NCBI GenBank assembly: GCA_030068145.1
Contig: JAPJBO010000085.1
Location: 363,055 to 427,054 of the forward strand
Direction: 5' to 3'
Length of the DNA stretch: 64,000 nucleotides
From: Diplonema papillatum
Lineage: Eukaryota; Euglenozoa; Diplonemea; Diplonemida; Diplonemidae
Positions 59,352 to 64,000 of the stretch are shown here, piece after piece. Below the pieces are notes generated by a model that saw only the letters and a program-made list of their open reading frames with translations, had not been told where the DNA came from and did no database searches. The position numbers were made by a program, and so were the translations under genes. Numbering within the stretch: the first letter of the stretch is position 1; each line of letters starts with the position of its first letter.

Positions 59352-59637
59352 CTGGAAAAGCTTCGGATTCAGCTGTGGGAGGATCACGCTCCGCTCGAGG
59401 GTCTTCTTGGCTTCCTCCAAGCCGTGCACGTCGCAAAAGGTGACGCCCTGCTCTTTGAGCGTGTTGACGTCGAGGATCTCGTTGCGGATGCCGGTGAGCA
59501 TGTCGAGGGGCAGGTACTTGGTGAGCTCGTGCTCTTTGAGTATCTTCATGATGTGGTCCACATTTTCCTCCTTCTCCTTGTCCTTCTCCTCTTTCGCTTT
59601 CCTCGAACCCGTGTTCCACGGTCGCTCGTAGTCATTT
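59352..59637 (-). CDS. Spastin/katanin-like AAA ATPase, exon preceding the catalytic exon
   Basis: Opens at a TCCACACAG acceptor. It encodes NDYERPWNTG, a Lys/Glu-rich helix (SRKAKEEKDKEKEENVDHIM), then MLTGIRNEILD and the start of the AAA domain (GVTFCDVHGLEEAKKTLERS, VILPQLNPKLFQ). GVxFxDxxGLEEAKxxLxxxVILPxLxPxLF is the signature that precedes Walker A in meiotic-clade AAA proteins. It splices in phase 0 to the exon at 57186-57911. N-terminal exons lie beyond 59637 and were not identified. Confidence 0.8.
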
Positions 59638-59689
59638 CTGTGTGGATTACAAGTGCTAGGTATTTCTTCTAAGATCTGCGATCACATAC

Positions 59690-59905
59690 GTAAATACTCG
59701 AGAGGCTGCCTTGGCTGCCTCGTGCTTTATTTCGAAGGAGGGGGAGAAACAATACCGCCTATAAAGCGGGTCTTCTTTTGTTGACCGCGTACACCGCCAC
59801 TTAACCCAGATTTGCCTGTGTTGGACACATTTCCTCCTTTGAAATTTCGCAACTGGTAGCCTCCTCGCGCATTTTCCTACAAAGCAGGTGCTGATACAAC
59901 AAAAC
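59690..59905. repeat. Family B element
   Basis: AATACTCGAGAGGCTGCCTT to TACAAAGCAGGTGCTGATAC, including a short internal duplication GGCTGCCTT. Right next to it, 59965-60050 is a repeat I copy. Confidence 0.8.
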
Positions 59906-60065
59906 CGTACACCGCGAGAGTAGAAAGGGGAACTAGAGCTTTCGTTGACCGCACTACCATGAACTCAAATCCTGGACGAGGTTCCAGGTGGCAAATTGGC
60001 AAATGTTCATGATCAGAAGGACCTAGCAGGGCGGTTCAGTTTCCTCCCACATTGCATGTGACTAA

Positions 60066-60200
60066 AAATACTCGAGGGCTGCCTTGTGCTTACTTCGAAG
60101 GAGGCTAGAGGGGAAAAACAACAATACAACTACAAAGTGGGTCTTTCTTGTTGAACGCTAACGCCCGCCACTAAACCCAGATTTACCTGTGTTTTAGCAT
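60066..60200. repeat. Family B element, left two-thirds
   Basis: AATACTCGAGGGCTGCCTTG to CCCAGATTTACCTGTGTTT, then the copy stops. Confidence 0.75.
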
Positions 60201-60245
60201 TGAGTTCTTTTGTAAGTACATGAACCACATGGATTAGCATGCACT

Positions 60246-60290
60246 GTGTCACGGGATGTTTAGCAGCGGCTGCCAAACATCCCGTGGCAC
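60246..60290. repeat. 22-bp-arm hairpin spanning a stop codon
   Basis: 60246-60267 and 60269-60290 form a near-perfect inverted repeat around one base (CACGGGATGTTT/AAACATCCCGTG at its core). On the minus strand one arm encodes the last residues of the BRCT gene's frame (CHGMFGSRC) and the other starts the 3' untranslated region. Confidence 0.85.
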
Positions 60291-61838
60291 CGCGCAAGGT
60301 GGTAAAACGCTCTTTTGTTTTCTTTTCGATTGCTTTTGATGGGGCATGCAGGCCTGATATGCAAGAATGGAAAAGAGACGGGGGAAAAGGAAAAGGTTTG
60401 TGCCCTCGTAGCTCGCCGGGCCAGCGCTCCAGATAGGACTGGGCTAGGTATTTTGGTGGCATGAAGAAAAGCCGGGTACCTGCCCTTCTTCCCGGCGTTG
60501 GCTTTGTCGAGCAGGTTGTTCGACGACCCGTGCTGACTGCGGAGCGGCGCTCGCGCCTTGTGCTTCGGCGCGGCCACCGGAGGGGGTCCCTGCGGGGGCC
60601 CCAGGATGGGCGTGTTCCCGACGCACCGCGGCGGGCTGTCGGGCGGCGCGGCCGCTTTTTCCTTCGGAACCAGCACCGTCACGGGGACGTGCGCGTTGTT
60701 CCCGCCGCCGCCGCCGGCCGCTGCGGCGGCGGCAGGCTTCGCGGCGGCCGGGGTGGTGACCATGGTGAAAGGGCGCCGAGGCCGCGTGCTCGCCGTCACC
60801 GCCGACGGCGGCGACAGCAGGATGGATGCCTGCGGCGCAGTGGGCGGAGATGTGTCCGGTAGGGTTACCTGGGGGGGTTCCACGGCTGGTCTCGCTTGGA
60901 TGGCCGCTGCGTCGTTGCTCGACGACGAGGATGCTCCGACGCGGGGTTGGGGGTGTTTTGACGCCGCTGCGTCGTTGCTCGACGACGAGGATGCTCCGAC
61001 GCGGGGTTGGGGGTGTCTTGACGCCGCTGCGCTTGCCGGCGGCGCGGCGCCGGGTTTGAGGTTGTCGGCCTTCTCGTCGTTCGCGGTGGTCAGCCGCCGC
61101 TCCTTCGACGGCCGCGCGCACGTCGGGACGACCGGCTTCGACTGCGACCGCTTGACGCCGCCCCTCGTAACGGACCGAGACCGCTCGGACAGCGCCGGCA
61201 GCGTCTGCGCCAGCGGGTCCTTCCCGGCCGAGAGCGGGTGGTGCCCCGGCTTCTTCGCGTGCGCCTGCGCAAGCGCGGCCTGCGTCGCCAGCGACACGGC
61301 GGGAGCCCCGTCTTTGTCGGGCTTTCCGCCCGCGTCTTTGGGCGGCTGCGACAGAGACCTGCGCGGCGCCTTCACCACGGACGCAGGATGGGCTGCCGGC
61401 TTGCCGGCAGCCGTCCGCCCCGGCGTCGAAGCCCGCGGGTGCCGGGCGGTGGTGGCGGTGGGTCTCGCGGCAGGTTCTGAGTCGGGTCTAGCGGAGGTGA
61501 GCTGCGGTGCGCCGGTGGACAGCCGGCCGGACGGTGCGTTCCAGGCGGGGCGGGTGTCGACGCGTTCGCGCTCCGAGGACTCCCACCACGGTGCGTCGGC
61601 GACCTTGCAGCTGAGCGAGCGGAGGCGGGACGCGCCGTTGAACGCCTTGCAGCACAGCGCCTCGATGGCGGCCCGGTCCTTGACGCTGTCGCTGCCCTCG
61701 CTGTCGTCCGACGACCCGCTGGAAGAGCCGTCGGAGTCGTCGATCACGAAGCTCCGGCCTTTCGCCCTGCTGTTGTTCAGCCGGCGCTGCGACGTGTACG
61801 GGATCCCGCTCCCGGCGGCGCCGCGGCCTTTGCTCGCG

Positions 61839-61869
<31 letters not shown>

Positions 61870-62035
61870 TCCCCGCCGGCGAGCCGTCTGTGAATGCCAT
61901 GCTGACGTCCGAACTCGACGCTTCGCTTTCGTTGTCCTGCGTCGAGCCCGACAGGTCGTAGCCGTCGGCTTCGTAGTCAATCGCTTTTCGCTCCTTCTTG
62001 CAGCGGAGCACCCACTGCACATCGATCACCGGGAT
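60260..62035 (-). CDS. BRCT-domain protein, 3' part
   Basis: Opens at a TCTCGCGACAG acceptor with IPVIDVQWVLRCKKERKAID then YEADGYDL. This is the last helix of a BRCT domain with its conserved Trp, the fold that binds phosphopeptides or DNA ends in DNA repair and checkpoint proteins. About 500 residues of Ser/Pro/Ala/Lys-rich disorder follow, including an acidic Ser patch (VIDDSDGSSSGSSDDSEGSD), several RRSLSQPP-type sites and a perfect 20-residue tandem duplication around HPQPRVGASSSSSNDAAA. A GGGCAG|GTACCC donor (60480) and a pyrimidine-rich ATATCAG acceptor (60353) may remove 126 in-frame bases before the last exon. The rest of the BRCT domain must lie upstream, beyond the LINE. Confidence 0.65.
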
Positions 62036-62242
62036 CTGTCGCGAGAGGGGTCGTGTATTCGTTTTTTAGGTGAAAGCTTGCTTGAAATCGCCACTGGATT
62101 CTTCGACTGGCGAATCCAGTGGCGATCAAGAAAAATATATGGTACGATGCCAAAAGGGGGGGGGGGGGGGGTTGGGCGGAAAAATCCCCGCATAGTTCAC
62201 CAGGGTCTGACGGGTACTGAGGCCCCATACCCTTCCTAAAAC

Positions 62243-62279
<37 letters not shown>

Positions 62280-62343
62280 GAGTTAGAGTGCAGGGACCAT
62301 CTCTCCGAGGAGTATCCGGTCGCCCCACTACTATCCCGTACTA
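62036..62343. other. Intron segment with hairpin, G-run and (GA)n
   Basis: 62087-62101 and 62112-62126 are perfect 15-bp complements (ATCGCCACTGGATTC). A run of about 17 G lies at 62156-62172, and a (GA)n run of about 30 bases at 62249-62278. These sit just 3' of the LINE ORF and probably belong to its 3' region and insertion junction. Confidence 0.7.
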
Positions 62344-63996
62344 CTACGGCGGGCGCAAGTCGTTGCGCCGTGGGCGCGGAGCGAGCCGTGGCCCTGTCAA
62401 AGATGATTGTTGCACCGATGGTGGCGCAGCCGGGGGCGTTCTGACTGGCGGACGAGACCGCCTGGCAGGCGTGTGTTGGCACGTTGTTTCGCGGGCTCTC
62501 CTCCTTTTGGCAATAGCCCGCCCTATGGCGGCGGCTAGCATCTTGACAGAGAATCTCAACTCCCACTGAACATAGGGTACGTCGTGCGGATATTCAGGCA
62601 CGGCATCGTTCCAGCTGTTACGGGCGCAAATTGTTTCCAGCTTGCCCAACATCCACTCGGTCTTCCGTCCAGCCGCAAAGCGTGGGCGGTGGGTACAACC
62701 CGGCATAGCCGGCGCACCAAAACAGCGGAGGGAACAGACCCCCTGCCGCCACTTCCCAGGGAAGGAGGCGACTCCTGAGTCGGCGCAGCACAGGTCGTTG
62801 ATAGCTCGCATAAGGTACCCAATTTGCAGCCCCTTCTCGGCGAAGGTTCTCCCTGGGAGCTTCGAACGCGTAAATGCCTCAAAATCAAGCGCGAGTTCCA
62901 CGCCTGTCGTCGGGAGAGGGTTGGAGCTGACCCATGATAGACTCCGCAGCCAGAAGACCAACGTCGCTGCGAAGCGGGTTCCGATGTTGGTCGTTAGCAA
63001 CTTACGACTGTCCGTTGCTAAGTGTACGTCGTATTTCGTCGACGCACCTGAGGCGAGTTCCCAAGGGCGTGTTGCCGCAAGGCTCCGCTGCGCCTGCGCC
63101 ATCTCGATTGAGATCGTACCGATCAGCCTCTGGATCTTCTCCAGGAGGTCAGGAGGGGTCCCGTAGGGGGGTATCCCTCTAATGCACAAGCACTGGGGCA
63201 TGTCCCGGACCATCGCCTCAGCAATGCAAAACCGGGATCGCAGCTCGTTCCATCTACAACCTGGGCCCGGACATTGCCAGTAGTAATGCCACAGGGTCCC
63301 CGTCGCACCGCTGTCGCAGAACTCGCAGTCGCCGCTCCCCGAACCCCACTTCCTGCGGCACCATTCCCGTGAGTACACCGCTCCCCCAATGCATCGACAG
63401 ATCGCGGAACTCAATTTGTGGTCCGTCGCGCGGTTCAGCCAAAGCCGATTCATGGCACGTACGTCCACCCCTCCTTCGATTCCGTCAAATCCTTGTCTCT
63501 GTGTGGTCAAGTAACGCCACGCGCGCAGACGCAGGCCCTCACGAAAGAGGTGTGGGGCTTCTTTACCGAGTAGCGACACGGGAGTCCCGTCGAAAGACAG
63601 GGACTGGAAGCTGTGCTGCGTGGCCCGTAGGAATCTTATCTCCCGCAGAAGATTAGCCATAAGACCTACGGGACCCTTGATAGACGAGTCGGCTCCCACG
63701 CGAAGGAGAGCGTCCATCCTCACCCGAAACCTCTCTTTCCCGTATTGTTTCACGAACGTGCGGAATAAGCTGAAACCTGAGGCGCATGCCGGATCACACA
63801 GGTGTGCTTTTGCAACCAGGGAGAGAACCGCAAGAGGGCTCTTCGCCCGGTTAGATCGAGGGATCACGCAAGCGGAGAGTGCCGTTCGGAGCGTTGAGCT
63901 GTTGACGAAGCCACCTGTTGTATTCGTGCAGTAGGCCGCCCCGTAATACGCGGAGGCTGCGATCGTCTGCATTATGCGGAACTTCGTGCGATGCAT
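62344..63996 (-). mobile_element. Non-LTR retrotransposon (LINE), C-terminal part of ORF2
   Basis: A 550-codon frame, open at the window edge, shows the C-terminal region of a LINE polyprotein. It has helical segments typical of the region after the reverse-transcriptase domain (FRVRMDALLRVGADSSIKGP, LRLRAWRYL). It then has a zinc-finger-like CEFCDSGATGTLWHYYWQCP (Cx2C...HxxxxxC), and a basic, Pro-rich end. The catalytic YADD region would lie beyond 63996. It is inserted in the sense orientation in the intron upstream of the BRCT exon. There is no frame interruption in the visible part, so the copy may be recent. Confidence 0.7.
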
Positions 63997-64000
63997 GAGC

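Noticed and set aside
1..64000. CRISPR array or bacterial operons
   Set aside because: The tandem repeats have no unique spacers, and the genes are intron-containing eukaryotic types.

Overview
This is a eukaryotic nuclear window. It has spliced genes with GT-AG introns, G/C-rich coding exons, long low-complexity protein tails, two satellites, many dispersed short repeats and non-LTR retrotransposon remains. Every gene I can support with some confidence lies on the minus strand across more than 55 kb. Several intact start codons sit 7-24 nt after an AG acceptor. Together with a short C-terminal motif typical of euglenozoan coiled-coil proteins in the gene at 14278-15243, this suggests a unidirectional, possibly trans-spliced, euglenozoan (diplonemid-like) genome. 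That assignment is an inference and is not proven by the sequence.

Layout. 1-2460 is a 27-bp satellite that runs into a 28S rRNA fragment. 2.65-6.5 kb holds repeats and weak plus-strand reading frames. 6.5-8.4 kb holds an RNase P/MRP p30-like gene and a broken copy of its 3' half. 8.5-12.8 kb is a retroposon-like insert and an 88-bp satellite. 13.9-15.2 kb is a coiled-coil protein exon with a decayed tail copy. 16.5-25 kb is nearly gene-free and holds short interspersed repeats, a Harbinger-like inverted-repeat element (21147-22806) and a 973-bp inverted-repeat element carrying two tRNA-like Pol III units (23412-24384). 25.0-25.8 kb is a ubiquitin-specific protease fragment. 28.7-34.1 kb is a 1,819-residue protein ending in a parallel beta-helix domain. 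36.4-38.3 kb and 40.1-41.4 kb are two unrecognised genes. 41.5-48.5 kb is repeat-rich and includes a 420-bp palindrome. 48.5-51.5 kb holds a terminal exon, a second large 28S fragment and a P-loop GTPase. 57.2-59.6 kb holds two exons of a spastin/katanin-like AAA ATPase whose intron carries a tyrosine-recombinase remnant and a 40-bp minisatellite. 60.3-62.0 kb is a BRCT-domain protein exon. The window ends inside a LINE-type element.

The strongest unexplained pattern is that most genes are flanked by head-to-tail partial copies of their own ends. Tail copies lie downstream and head copies upstream, and where there are several copies the outer ones are more decayed. A short dispersed motif recurs at several of the junctions. 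The genes do not form an evident pathway. Their products cover RNA processing, ubiquitin removal, microtubule severing, DNA repair and signalling.
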